From NCBI GenBank assembly GCA_041691295.1, contig JBEPVA010000090.1:1-14852 (forward strand): a DNA stretch of 14,852 bases, in the 5' to 3' direction. The notes beneath the pieces are model-generated. The model saw nothing but the letters and a program-made list of their open reading frames with translations. It was not told where the DNA came from and searched no databases. The stretch comes from DATEHG01 sp041691295 (lineage in GTDB: Bacteria; Gemmatimonadota; Gemmatimonadetes; Gemmatimonadales; GWC2-71-9). Below, in pieces: positions 1 through 9,771 of the stretch (position 1 is its first letter; every line of letters begins with the position of its first letter). A program made the translations under genes and the position numbers.

Positions 1-2708
<2,708 letters not shown>

Positions 2709-2719
2709 GCACCGTCGAT

Positions 2720-2751
2720 CCGACGGACCGACGGAACGATGGACCGTCGGA
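2720..2751 (+). repeat. Octamer tandem array after gcvP
   Basis: Four consecutive 8-nt units starting 11 bases after the gcvP stop: CCGACGGA twice, then ACGATGGA and CCGTCGGA. All units end in GGA, the core shared with the heptamer arrays elsewhere in the window. Confidence 0.75.
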
Positions 2752-2818
2752 AGGGACATTCCTCCGCCGCTGGGACCTTCGGCCGAGCATCGGGACTGTT
2801 GGCCGTATTCCGGCCGCG

Positions 2819-2841
2819 GGGGCGGGTCTGCGACCCGCCCC
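2819..2841. repeat. Perfect hairpin, GC-rich intergenic palindrome
   Basis: GGGGCGGGTC, a TGC loop and GACCCGCCCC make a 10-bp perfect stem between gcvP and the lipoate gene. There is no T-run after it, so it is not a typical intrinsic terminator. It resembles the GC-rich 'GGGGCGGGT…ACCCGCCCC' palindromes seen dispersed in many bacterial genomes. It could still attenuate readthrough or protect the upstream mRNA end. Confidence 0.7.
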
Positions 2842-2874
2842 TACCGGCGGCCATCGAATCGAAAGGCCCAGTCG

Positions 2875-3660
2875 ATGACCCGGCTTGATTCGAACCCCTG
2901 GTCGCTCCGGATCGACGGCCCGGCCTCCGGCGCGGTCAACATGGCGCGGGATCTGACGCTGCTCGATCACGCCGAACGCACTGGTGCGACGACGCTGCGG
3001 CTGTACCGCTGGTCGCCGCATTGTCTCTCGCTGGGGCGGAACGAACCGGCACTCCGCCGCTACGACCGCGCCCGAATCGAGGACCGTGGGCTGGACACCG
3101 TGCGCCGCCCGACTGGTGGCCGAGCGGTCTGGCATGGACGGGAGTTGACGTATGCCGTGACTGCGCCGCTCGAACGGTTCGGCGGGCTGGCCGGCGCCTA
3201 TCGCGAGATTCACGAACTCCTGGCTGACGCGCTCAGGCTGATCGGCGCCGAGCCGGTGCTGGCGGCCCCGCCCGGCCGGGTCGCGGGATTGACAGCCGGC
3301 GCCTGCTTTGCAACTGCATCGGGTGGCGAGCTGATGATTGAAGACCAGAAGATCGTCGGCAGCGCCCAGCTGACGCAGGGCAACGCCTTTCTGCAGCACG
3401 GCAGCGTCCTGCTCGAGGATGGCCAATCGCTGATCTCCGAGCTGTCCTCCACCAGCAGCCACCGCCGCCCTGCAGCCGAAGTGCACCTGACCGCGCTGAT
3501 CGGCCGTCCGATCGGATTCGACGAGCTGTCCACCGCCGTCTGCCAGGCCGCAGGCGGAGCATGGGGCGCCCCCGAAACCACCTCGGCCGCCGGCGAGCTG
3601 CTTCCGGCCAGCGAGCACCTGGAACGATTCTCCGATCCCGGCTGGACGTGGAGGCGCTGA
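2875..3660 (+). CDS. Lipoate-protein ligase A family protein, LipM-type octanoyltransferase
   Basis: A 261-aa single-domain member of the biotin/lipoyl ligase fold. Family motifs in order: LYRWSPHCLSLGRNE near residue 45, RRPTGGRAVWH from Arg77, ACF with Cys144, and QKIVGSAQ with Lys159, then FLQHGSVLLE. The Cys144 context and the lack of the extra C-terminal domain of E. coli LplA favour a LipM-like octanoyl-ACP:GcvH transferase, in which an equivalent cysteine carries the acyl intermediate. A lipoate-salvage ligase is the alternative. Either way the likely substrate is lipoyl-domain proteins, above all GcvH, which fits its place after gcvP. The ATG has an AAAGG about 8 bases upstream. The next gene starts 35 bp after the stop, so co-transcription is likely. 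The symbol is left blank because lipM and lplA cannot be separated with certainty. Confidence 0.9.
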   Translation: MTRLDSNPWSLRIDGPASGAVNMARDLTLLDHAERTGATTLRLYRWSPHCLSLGRNEPALRRYDRARIEDRGLDTVRRPTGGRAVWHGRELTYAVTAPLERFGGLAGAYREIHELLADALRLIGAEPVLAAPPGRVAGLTAGACFATASGGELMIEDQKIVGSAQLTQGNAFLQHGSVLLEDGQSLISELSSTSSHRRPAAEVHLTALIGRPIGFDELSTAVCQAAGGAWGAPETTSAAGELLPASEHLERFSDPGWTWRR

Positions 3661-3695
3661 ATCCGATAACTTTGGTGACCCCTCTCCGGATCCAC

Positions 3696-5333
3696 ATGCC
3701 CCGCTCTCTCCTCCCCGCGCTTTTGGCTGGATTGTCAGTCTGCGGCAGCGCTCTTGCCGCCCAGCAACCCGCCAGGATTCCGGGGACGATCATCATCGCG
3801 ACAGGGTCCGAAGTCGCCACGCCGGTTCCCACACTCTACAGCAACGACGCGCTCAGTCGAGAGCTCGGCGACCAGCTGTTCCTCCGGCTGGCCGAGCCGG
3901 ATCGGACCCTCCGCACCAGTGATGAGAAGAGCTTTGAACCCCGCCTGGCCAGGAGCTGGCATCATACCGATCCGCTGACCCTGGTCTTCGAACTCGATCC
4001 CCGGGCCCACTGGCACGATGGGGTCCCGGTCACCGCGCGCGACGTGGTGTTTACCATCAATCGCGCCCGTCTGCCTGCCACCGGTGAGCAGATCGCCCGC
4101 CTGCTCCGCCACATCACCTCGGTCGAGGCCGACGGCGATCACCGGGTCATCTTCCATTTCGACCTGGACTATCCCGAACAGCTGTACGACGCGACCTATC
4201 ACCAGCCGCCGCTGCCCGCTCACCTGGCCGAGACCATTCCCCAGGCTGACCTGGCCAAGTCGGCTTTCGTGGCTCACCCGATCGGCAACGGACCCTATCG
4301 CTGGGTCCGGCGCATCCCTGAACAGCGCGCCATCGAGCTGGCCGCGGACCCCGCTTTCTTCCTCGGCCGGCCCGGCATCGGGCGAGTGATCTTCCAGGCC
4401 AGTCCTGACATCGAGGCCCGGGCCAATCTGCTGCTGGCCGGTGACGTCGACGCGATCGATAACGTCTACCAGCTCGGCAACCCGGCGCGAATGCTGGCGC
4501 TCGAGGGCTATCAGAGCGTCCCGTTCGTCTCGCTGAGCGTCGGCTACATCCTGTTCAACACCCGCGACCCGGCCGACACCTCACACCCCCATCCGATCCT
4601 GCAGGATGCCGAGGTTCGCCGGGCGCTGACCGAAGCGCTGGACCGCGATGCCCTGGCCCACACCGGATACGGGCCGAGTTCGGTGGCGCCGCCGGGCCCC
4701 ATATCACAGGGGCTCTGGGTCTTTGACCGCAAGCTGGCCCGATTCGGCTACGACACCGCCGCGGCGCGCCGCCGACTGCTGGCGGCGGGCTGGAGCGATC
4801 ACGATGGCGACGGCACCCTCGACAAGGATGGCAGGCCGCTCCACCTCTCGATCATCCTGGTTTCGAGCGCCTTGCCTCGGCGCCGGATCGCGGAGCAGGC
4901 CCAGGAGATGCTCCGTCGGATCGGCGTCGACCTCCAGCTGCTGACCCTCGAGCGGGGCGAGTACATGGACCGCCAGAAGGCCGGCCGCTACGATCTCGAG
5001 TTTCCCTCCAGCAACCAGGATCCGACTCCCTCCGGCGTGACCCAGAGCTGGAGCTGTGGTGGCACCAACTCGGCCCGGTTCTGCGATCCGGTGTTCGACT
5101 CGTTGACCCAGGCGGCGATCGTGAGCCGGAAATCCGCCGCAGCCTGGCGCAAGGCGCTGCAGCGGATCGATGACGACGCGCCGGCCATCTGGACCTACGC
5201 GCCAACCTTCGTGGGGCTGGTGCACCGGCGGTTCGAGAATGTGACGTTCCGGACCCAGTCGAGCTGGCTCGACCTCTGGCGCTGGCGTATCAAGTCCGGC
5301 GCCGAGCTGCCGCGGGACCGGGGAGATCACTAG
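3696..5333 (+). CDS. Peptide ABC transporter substrate-binding protein (family 5)
   Basis: Periplasmic ligand-binding protein of an oligopeptide/dipeptide-type importer, about 545 aa. I chose the ATG at 3696 because it starts a clear signal peptide (MPRSLLPALLAGLSVCGSALA, cleavage predicted after ALA at residue 21). The frame is open further upstream but would overlap the lipoate gene. The cysteine at residue 16 follows Val and is not a lipobox, so a soluble periplasmic protein is predicted. Family features are the early RLARSWHHTDPLTLVFELDP and HWHDGVPVTARDVVFT segment, NGPYRW in the middle, EVRRALTEALDRDAL, and a calcium-site-like loop DHDGDGTLDKDG from about residue 368. The ligand cannot be told from sequence. 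It is the first gene of the ABC cassette; the permease starts 3 bp after its stop. Confidence 0.93.
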   Translation: MPRSLLPALLAGLSVCGSALAAQQPARIPGTIIIATGSEVATPVPTLYSNDALSRELGDQLFLRLAEPDRTLRTSDEKSFEPRLARSWHHTDPLTLVFELDPRAHWHDGVPVTARDVVFTINRARLPATGEQIARLLRHITSVEADGDHRVIFHFDLDYPEQLYDATYHQPPLPAHLAETIPQADLAKSAFVAHPIGNGPYRWVRRIPEQRAIELAADPAFFLGRPGIGRVIFQASPDIEARANLLLAGDVDAIDNVYQLGNPARMLALEGYQSVPFVSLSVGYILFNTRDPADTSHPHPILQDAEVRRALTEALDRDALAHTGYGPSSVAPPGPISQGLWVFDRKLARFGYDTAAARRRLLAAGWSDHDGDGTLDKDGRPLHLSIILVSSALPRRRIAEQAQEMLRRIGVDLQLLTLERGEYMDRQKAGRYDLEFPSSNQDPTPSGVTQSWSCGGTNSARFCDPVFDSLTQAAIVSRKSAAAWRKALQRIDDDAPAIWTYAPTFVGLVHRRFENVTFRTQSSWLDLWRWRIKSGAELPRDRGDH

Positions 5334-5336
5334 CCG

Positions 5337-6308
5337 GTGCGTCGGCTGCTGACGCGAGTCGGTCAGGCGCTGCTCACCTTTGCCATCGCGGTCACCCTCG
5401 CCTTTTTGCTGATGCGGCTGACGCCGGGCAGTCCGCTGCCGGCGCTCGACGAACAGAACCGGTTCACGCCGGCCCAGGAAGAACGGCTCCGCAAGCTCTA
5501 CCGCCTCGACCAGCCAATCCAGGTGCAGTACTGGGAATTTCTTCAGGCCGCCTTTGACGGAAACCTCGGCCCCTCGATCCGCTACACCGGCCAGACCGTC
5601 ACCGGTCTCATTGCCGCGCGGCTGCCGGCGACCCTGCTGCTCGGCTTCACCGTCCTGCTGCTCAATTTCACCTTCGGCACCTGGCTCGGTGTTTGGCAGG
5701 CGGTGCGCGAAGGCAGCCGGCTCGATCACGGACTCTCGCTGCTCTCGATCAGTCTGTACGCCATCCCGTCGTTCTGGCTCGGGCTGACCCTGGCCTGGCT
5801 GTTCGGACTGGAGTGGCGGCTGCTGCCGGTGGGGGGAATCCACGATGTAGTGATGTCGCCGGATGCGGACCTGGGCACTCGTACGGTGGACCTGCTCCGG
5901 CACCTGATTCTTCCGGCCGTTACCCTATCGGCTGTCAGCATTGCGGCCACGATGCGGCACCAGCGCTCGGCGATGATCGAGGCGCTGCGGCTCGATTGCA
6001 TCCGGACCGCGCGGTCCAAGGGGCTGAGCGAACGGCAGGTGATATTTCATCACGCCTGGCGCAACGCACTGGGGCCGATGGTCACGCTGTTCGGTCTCTG
6101 GCTGCCGATCCTGGTCACCGGCACCGTGTTCGTCGAGTCGGTGTTCAACTGGCCGGGGCTCGGCCTGCTGGCCGCCGAGGCGATCGGGAATCGTGATTAT
6201 CCACTGATCATGGGCACGACCCTGCTGTCGGCGGCGCTGGTGGTATTGGGCGGGCTGATCGCGGACCTGCTGCATGGCATGCTCGATCCCAGGGTGCAGG
6301 CGCTATGA
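5337..6308 (+). CDS. ABC transporter permease, OppB/DppB type
   Basis: Inner-membrane permease subunit of the peptide-type importer, 323 aa. It shows the usual OppB layout: an N-terminal transmembrane segment (residues about 8-26), an outward domain with the family signature YRLDQPIQVQYWEFL, then hydrophobic segments near 95-117, 130-156, 190-205, 245-265 and 290-312. The cytoplasmic EAA coupling loop is DCIRTARSKGLSERQVIFHHAWRNAL in two conserved halves around residues 221-246, intact here in contrast to the partner permease. The start is GTG, 3 bp after the TAG of the binding-protein gene, with GGGAG in the end of that gene as a possible ribosome site. The stop overlaps the next start as ATGA at 6305-6308, so translation is probably coupled. 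Confidence 0.95.
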   Translation: MRRLLTRVGQALLTFAIAVTLAFLLMRLTPGSPLPALDEQNRFTPAQEERLRKLYRLDQPIQVQYWEFLQAAFDGNLGPSIRYTGQTVTGLIAARLPATLLLGFTVLLLNFTFGTWLGVWQAVREGSRLDHGLSLLSISLYAIPSFWLGLTLAWLFGLEWRLLPVGGIHDVVMSPDADLGTRTVDLLRHLILPAVTLSAVSIAATMRHQRSAMIEALRLDCIRTARSKGLSERQVIFHHAWRNALGPMVTLFGLWLPILVTGTVFVESVFNWPGLGLLAAEAIGNRDYPLIMGTTLLSAALVVLGGLIADLLHGMLDPRVQAL

Positions 6309-7138
6309 CCGACGCGACGACGCAGCCGAGATCAGTCTGGACCACCAGAGCGGGCCGGAGCGGAATCGTCCTGCTCGGGTTGATCGCACTCGCAGCGGTC
6401 ACGCTGCCTTCGATACTTCCTGACTATCGCGCCATGGCTTTCGGCCACCTGCTACCGCCATCGGGTGCCCATCTCTTCGGCACCGACTATCACGGCCGGG
6501 ACCTCCTGTCCCGGGTGGCGCGCGGAGCCCAGATTTCCCTGATGATTTCTCTGGGAGCGGTGCTGGTGGCTGCCACCATCGGCACCGCGGTCGGCCTGCT
6601 GGCTGGTTACCTCGGTGGCTGGGTCGATTCGGTGCTGATGCGGACCGTCGATGCGGCGCTGGCCATACCCCGGCTGTTCGTCCTGCTCCTGGTACTGGCC
6701 GCACTCGACCGGATTCCGCTCCCCGTGCTGATCGTGATGCTGGGTGCCACCGGCTGGTTTGGCACCAGCCGCCTGGTTCGGGCCGAGGTGCTGCGGCTCA
6801 GGCACGAGGGATTCGTGTCGGCGGCGGGGGGGGGGGGGGCGGCCGTTTGGGGTATTATCTTCCGCCACCTGATCCCCACCGCCGCCGGCCCGCTCAGCGG
6901 GGCGCCCACCCGCGGGGGGGCCGACGTCCTGCTGCTCGAAGCCGGATTGTCCTATCTCGGACTCGGCGTCCAGCCCCCGACGCCGTCGTGGGGCGGGATG
7001 ATCCTCGACGGATTGCCGTTCCGGTCCGAAGCACCCTGGTTCTGCCTCTTCCCGGGGCTTGCCATCGTGATCACCGTCCTGGCCGTCAGCCTGATCGGCG
7101 ACGGACTCCGCCAGACTCTCACTCCGGACCGGGCATGA
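6305..7138 (+). CDS. ABC transporter permease, OppC/DppC type, with altered coupling loop
   Basis: Second inner-membrane permease of the importer, 277 aa. Family marks are HLFGTDYHGRDLLSRVARGAQISL, the segment AALAIPRLFVLLL, and EAGLSYLGLGVQPPTPSWGGM in the C-terminal half. The EAA loop, which docks on the ATPases and normally reads like AARALGAS..RIIFRHLLPN, here reads AAGGGGAAVWG then IIFRHLIPT. About 15 residues later, SGAPTRGG stands where family members have a hydrophobic IVAATLGV-like stretch. Lengths on both sides agree with the family and the frame is kept, so these are clustered substitutions, not a frameshift. They coincide with a run of 14 G at 6826-6839 and of 7 G at 6914-6920. 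If real, coupling to the ATPases would be doubtful; a base-calling or assembly error is more likely. It overlaps both neighbours by ATGA. Confidence 0.9.
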   Translation: MTDATTQPRSVWTTRAGRSGIVLLGLIALAAVTLPSILPDYRAMAFGHLLPPSGAHLFGTDYHGRDLLSRVARGAQISLMISLGAVLVAATIGTAVGLLAGYLGGWVDSVLMRTVDAALAIPRLFVLLLVLAALDRIPLPVLIVMLGATGWFGTSRLVRAEVLRLRHEGFVSAAGGGGAAVWGIIFRHLIPTAAGPLSGAPTRGGADVLLLEAGLSYLGLGVQPPTPSWGGMILDGLPFRSEAPWFCLFPGLAIVITVLAVSLIGDGLRQTLTPDRA

Positions 7139-8139
7139 CCGCACTACTTGAGGTCGAACGGCTCGGCGTCACCTTCCCATCAGGCAACGGCGTGGTGCGT
7201 CCGGTCGACGGGATCAGCTTCCAGCTGGCCCGTGGCGAATGTCTGGCGCTGGTCGGCGAGTCCGGTTGTGGCAAAAGCCTTACCAGCCTGGCACTGCTCA
7301 GGCTGCTGCCTCAGGCCGGTTCGCTTACGGCGGACAGCGTGATCCGATTCGATGGCGAGTCAGTTCCCGCACTGGGGGCAGAACAGCTGCGTCAACTCCG
7401 GGGGCGCCGGATCGGGATCGTGTTCCAGGATCCGATGACGTCGCTCAACCCCGTCTTTTCCTGCGGCGATCAGATTGCCGAAGGGATCCGGGCCCACGCC
7501 GATGCCTCGAAGGCCGAGGCGTGGAAGCGGGCCGTGGGGTTGTTGACCGAGGTCGGCATTGCTGACCCCGTCCGGCGGGCGACCGAATTCCCGCATCAGT
7601 TGAGCGGCGGGATGCGGCAGCGGGTCATGATCGCCATTGCGCTGGCCTCGGAACCCGACCTGCTGATCGCGGATGAACCGACCACCGCGCTCGACGTGAC
7701 GGTCCAGGCCCAGATCCTGGAGCTGCTCGACCAGCTGCGGAAGAAGCGCGCGATGGCGCTGTTGCTGATCACCCACGACCTCGGCGTCGTGGCCGGCCGA
7801 GCCGACCGGGTGGCGGTGATGTACGCCGGCCGGATCATTGAGGAAGGGCCAACCCAACGGGTCTTCGCCAACCCATCACATCCCTACACCCAGGGATTGT
7901 TCAACTCGATACCACGACTGACCGGACCGTTGAGCCGGCTCACGCCGATCGCCGGCCAGGTGCCAGCGCCCGGTCAGTGGCCCACTGGTTGCCGGTTCCG
8001 GCCCCGGTGTCCGCAGGCGCATGACCGCTGTGTCCAGGAACCGCCGATCGTGGAGCTAAGTGGCGGACAGCGGATGGCGTGCTGGCTTGGAGTTGAAGGC
8101 GTCAACAGCGAACAGCGAACAGCGAACGGGAACCGATGA
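7135..8139 (+). CDS. ABC transporter ATP-binding protein, OppD/DppD type
   Basis: Cytoplasmic ATPase subunit of the importer, 334 aa. Complete ATPase motifs: Walker A GESGCGKS (41-48), Q-loop FQDPMTSLNP (Gln98), signature LSGGMRQR (156-163), Walker B LLIADE (176-181) and switch His214. The C-terminal oligopeptide extension is present, with four cysteines (286, 292, 299, 316) in CRFRPRC and MAC contexts; in relatives such a motif can bind an iron-sulfur cluster. The ATG at 7135 overlaps the preceding permease stop (ATGA). The last dozen codons are made by a heptamer tandem repeat (8104-8124), giving a low-complexity tail SEQRTANGNR that is not expected from the family. The next ATPase gene begins in an ATGA overlap inside that repeat. 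Confidence 0.95.
   Translation: MTALLEVERLGVTFPSGNGVVRPVDGISFQLARGECLALVGESGCGKSLTSLALLRLLPQAGSLTADSVIRFDGESVPALGAEQLRQLRGRRIGIVFQDPMTSLNPVFSCGDQIAEGIRAHADASKAEAWKRAVGLLTEVGIADPVRRATEFPHQLSGGMRQRVMIAIALASEPDLLIADEPTTALDVTVQAQILELLDQLRKKRAMALLLITHDLGVVAGRADRVAVMYAGRIIEEGPTQRVFANPSHPYTQGLFNSIPRLTGPLSRLTPIAGQVPAPGQWPTGCRFRPRCPQAHDRCVQEPPIVELSGGQRMACWLGVEGVNSEQRTANGNR
8104..8131 (+). repeat. Heptamer array (AACAGCG) at the end of the oppD-like gene
   Basis: Three perfect tandem copies of AACAGCG (8104-8124) followed by a degenerate unit AACGGGA. It is translated as the C-terminal tail of the ATPase and runs into the ATG of the next gene. Seven is not a multiple of three, so a gain or loss of one unit would shift the reading frame. 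Confidence 0.85.
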
Positions 8140-9218
8140 GTTCGAGACCTGGAACCGGGAACCTGGAACCCGAATCTGTTCCCCGCGGAACGCTGCACGC
8201 GAAACCTGTTGCACCTGAACCCGGAACCCGGAACCCGGAACCGTTGCTGGATGTTCGCGACCTGACAATGCATTACCCCGGCGGCGGCCTGTTCAAGCAG
8301 GCGCCCTCGGTGCGTGCGGTCGATGGCGTTTCATTCACGGTTGGAAAAGGGGAGACGCTGGCGCTGGTGGGTGAGTCGGGCTGCGGCAAGTCATCGGTGG
8401 GACGGACCATCCTGCGGCTGCAGGAACCGACCTCAGGATCGGCGACGTTCGAAGGTCATCCGCTCTTCACGCTCGGCAAGGAAGAACTGCGAAGCCTCAG
8501 GAAGCGGATGCAGATCGTCTTCCAGGACCCGTACAGCTCGCTCGATCCCCGGATGACCGTCGGCGATTCGATCGCCGAGGGGATCGAGATCCATAACCTG
8601 GTGGCCAAAGCCGGGATTCCGGACCGGGTCGGGGCGCTGCTCGAGGAGGTCGGACTCGACCGGAGTTATGCCGGCCGCTATCCGCATGAATTCTCCGGTG
8701 GTCAGCGGCAGCGGATCGGGATCGCGCGGGCCCTGGCGGTGGAGCCCGCCTTTATCGTCTGCGACGAACCGGTCTCCTCCCTCGATGTCTCAGTCCAGGC
8801 CCAGGTCATCAACCTGCTGATGGACCTGCAGCAGAAGCGCGGATTGTCCTATCTCTTCATTGCCCATGACCTGGCGGTGGTGCGGCAAATCGCCCACCGG
8901 ATTGCGGTGATGTACCTGGGGCGAATCGTCGAAACCGGGCTGACCGAGCAGGTGCTGGCCAATCCTCGGCACCCCTACACCGCCGCCCTCCTCTCGGCGG
9001 TGCCACAACCGGACCCCGCCGGGCAGCGGTTGCGAATCGTGCTGCCGGGTGAGCCGCCCTCCCCATCCAATCCGCCCAGTGGCTGCCGGTTTCATCCCAG
9101 GTGCTTTCATCCGAAGAAGGATGTCCGATGCAGCTCTGAGGAGCCCCAGCTTCGAATTGTGGAGGGTAGGCAGGTGGCGTGTCACTACGCGGAAGAGTCG
9201 CTGGCCGTCGGTCATTAG
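8136..9218 (+). CDS. ABC transporter ATP-binding protein, OppF/DppF type
   Basis: Second ATPase subunit of the importer, 360 aa from the ATG at 8136. Motifs: Walker A GESGCGKS (79-86), Q-loop FQDPYSSLDPRM (Gln130), signature FSGGQRQR (186-193), Walker B FIVCDE (206-211), switch His244. The oligopeptide C-terminal domain has cysteines 317, 323, 332 and 349 in the same pattern as the partner ATPase. The first 36 or so residues (rich in Pro, Gly, Asn, Glu) precede the conserved LLDVRDLTMHYPGG and are encoded by two heptamer arrays. They look like translated repeat, not part of the domain. No in-frame ATG lies closer to the domain (only a TTG at 8244), so either the extension is really made or initiation is at a weak codon. 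Upstream Shine-Dalgarno is poor; coupling through ATGA is the likely route. Confidence 0.94.
   Translation: MSSRPGTGNLEPESVPRGTLHAKPVAPEPGTRNPEPLLDVRDLTMHYPGGGLFKQAPSVRAVDGVSFTVGKGETLALVGESGCGKSSVGRTILRLQEPTSGSATFEGHPLFTLGKEELRSLRKRMQIVFQDPYSSLDPRMTVGDSIAEGIEIHNLVAKAGIPDRVGALLEEVGLDRSYAGRYPHEFSGGQRQRIGIARALAVEPAFIVCDEPVSSLDVSVQAQVINLLMDLQQKRGLSYLFIAHDLAVVRQIAHRIAVMYLGRIVETGLTEQVLANPRHPYTAALLSAVPQPDPAGQRLRIVLPGEPPSPSNPPSGCRFHPRCFHPKKDVRCSSEEPQLRIVEGRQVACHYAEESLAVGH
8147..8174 (+). repeat. Heptamer array (ACCTGGA/ACCGGGA) in oppF-like 5' end
   Basis: Four adjacent 7-nt units: ACCTGGA, ACCGGGA, ACCTGGA and ACCCGAA, immediately after the start codon of the second ATPase gene. Different unit sequence from the arrays on either side, same period. 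Confidence 0.8.
8213..8240 (+). repeat. Heptamer array (CCCGGAA) in oppF-like 5' end
   Basis: Three perfect copies of CCCGGAA (8220-8240) preceded by a variant ACCTGAA. Ends just before the codons of the conserved ATPase domain. Confidence 0.85.
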
Positions 9219-9227
9219 CGTTCTGTC

Positions 9228-9257
9228 ATTGCAAGGCTGCGGAGCGGCCGAAGCAAT
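9228..9257. repeat. Dispersed palindromic repeat of the TCATTGC…GCAATC type
   Basis: ATTGC (9228-9232) pairs with GCAAT (9253-9257), and inside it GGCTGC (9235-9240) pairs with GCGGCC (9244-9249, one G-T wobble) around a GGA loop. The order TCATTGC…GAAGCAATC resembles a REP-like intergenic element common in many bacterial phyla. It lies 9 bases after the oppF-like stop, where it may stabilise the 3' end of the operon transcript. Confidence 0.7.
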
Positions 9258-9314
9258 CCCCAAAGGAATGATCCGTGCTACTCGCCCGCCTCGGCCATGT
9301 CCGCCTCGCCACGA

Positions 9315-9656
9315 ATGCCTGACACGCCCACGACTCCTGACGTCTTCTCCCCCCTCGACATGCGCGTCGGCCGGATCATTCGCGCGGAGATCAACGCCAA
9401 GGCGCGGAAGCCGGCCTACAAGTTGTGGATCGACTTCGGGCCCATGGGTGAGAAGACTTCGAGCGCCCAGCTGGTGGCCAACTACCGGGCGGAGGAGCTG
9501 GTCGGTCGCCAGATTGTCGCCGCAGTCAACCTGGGAACTCGAATGATCGCGGGGTTCAATTCGGAGGTGCTGGTGCTGGGATTGCCGGATGAGGCGGGGA
9601 ATGTGGTGCTGCTCGCGGTGGAGCGAGCGGTGCCGCTTGGTGGGCGGGTTTACTGA
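9315..9656 (+). CDS. CsaA-like protein with tRNA-binding (OB-fold) domain
   Basis: A small protein of about 113 aa that is a single tRNA-binding OB-fold, as in CsaA, an export-related chaperone of Bacillus, and in the C-terminal domain of some methionyl-tRNA synthetases. Matching segments in order: FSPLDMRVGRIIRAE, YKLWIDFG, SSAQLVANY, GRQIVAAVNLG, RMIAGFNSEVLVLG, VVLLAVERAVPLGG. The domain fills the whole protein. The start is uncertain: ATG at 9315 gives the family length, ATG at 9297 adds six residues, and neither has a good Shine-Dalgarno. It sits 96 bp after the transporter operon and is followed by a repeat-filled gap. Its role as chaperone or RNA binder cannot be decided from sequence. 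Confidence 0.88.
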   Translation: MPDTPTTPDVFSPLDMRVGRIIRAEINAKARKPAYKLWIDFGPMGEKTSSAQLVANYRAEELVGRQIVAAVNLGTRMIAGFNSEVLVLGLPDEAGNVVLLAVERAVPLGGRVY

Positions 9657-9661
9657 CAGCG

Positions 9662-9689
9662 GGAAGGAGGAAGGAGGAGGGAGGAACGG
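9662..9689 (+). repeat. Heptamer array (GGAAGGA), purine arm
   Basis: Units GGAAGGA, GGAAGGA, GGAGGGA and GGAACGG in tandem, starting five bases after the csaA-like stop. Bases 9671-9683 (AAGGAGGAGGGAG) are a perfect 13-nt inverted repeat of 9729-9741. Confidence 0.85.
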
Positions 9690-9715
9690 ACGAGCCCCGC
9701 CATCGGGACCGGTTT

Positions 9716-9743
9716 CCCCTCCTCCTTTCTCCCTCCTCCTTTC
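9716..9743 (+). repeat. Heptamer array (TCCTTTC/TCCCTCC), pyrimidine arm
   Basis: Units CCCCTCC, TCCTTTC, TCCCTCC and TCCTTTC in tandem. Complementary to the purine array at 9662-9689, so the transcript could fold into a long stem with a loop of about 45 bases. Ends 28 bases before the ridA-like start. Confidence 0.85.
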
Positions 9744-9762
9744 GCGCTTTTGACATTCAACC

Positions 9763-9766
9763 GGAG
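9763..9766 (+). promoter_or_regulatory. Ribosome binding site for ridA-like gene
   Basis: GGAG five bases before the ATG at 9772. It fixes the start of the Rid protein. Confidence 0.7.
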
Positions 9767-9771
9767 CGACA

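Noticed and set aside
2819..2841. Rho-independent terminator
   Set aside because: Strong stem but no T-run after it; kept as a repeat/hairpin only.
3561..3695. Upstream extension of the binding-protein reading frame
   Set aside because: It overlaps the lipoate gene and would bury the signal peptide that begins at 3696.
4704..5903. Long minus-strand open frame (399 codons) opposite the binding protein and permease
   Set aside because: High GC leaves long antisense frames; composition is Gln/Arg/Gly-rich without domains and the plus strand carries clear genes.
6821..6860. Frameshift at the 14-G run, implying a broken permease pseudogene
   Set aside because: The reading frame and the spacing between conserved flanks (FVSAA and IIFRHL) are exactly those of the family, so no net indel is present; only residues are changed.
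8104..8240. CRISPR array
   Set aside because: Units are 7 nt and directly adjacent with no spacers, and no cas genes are present.
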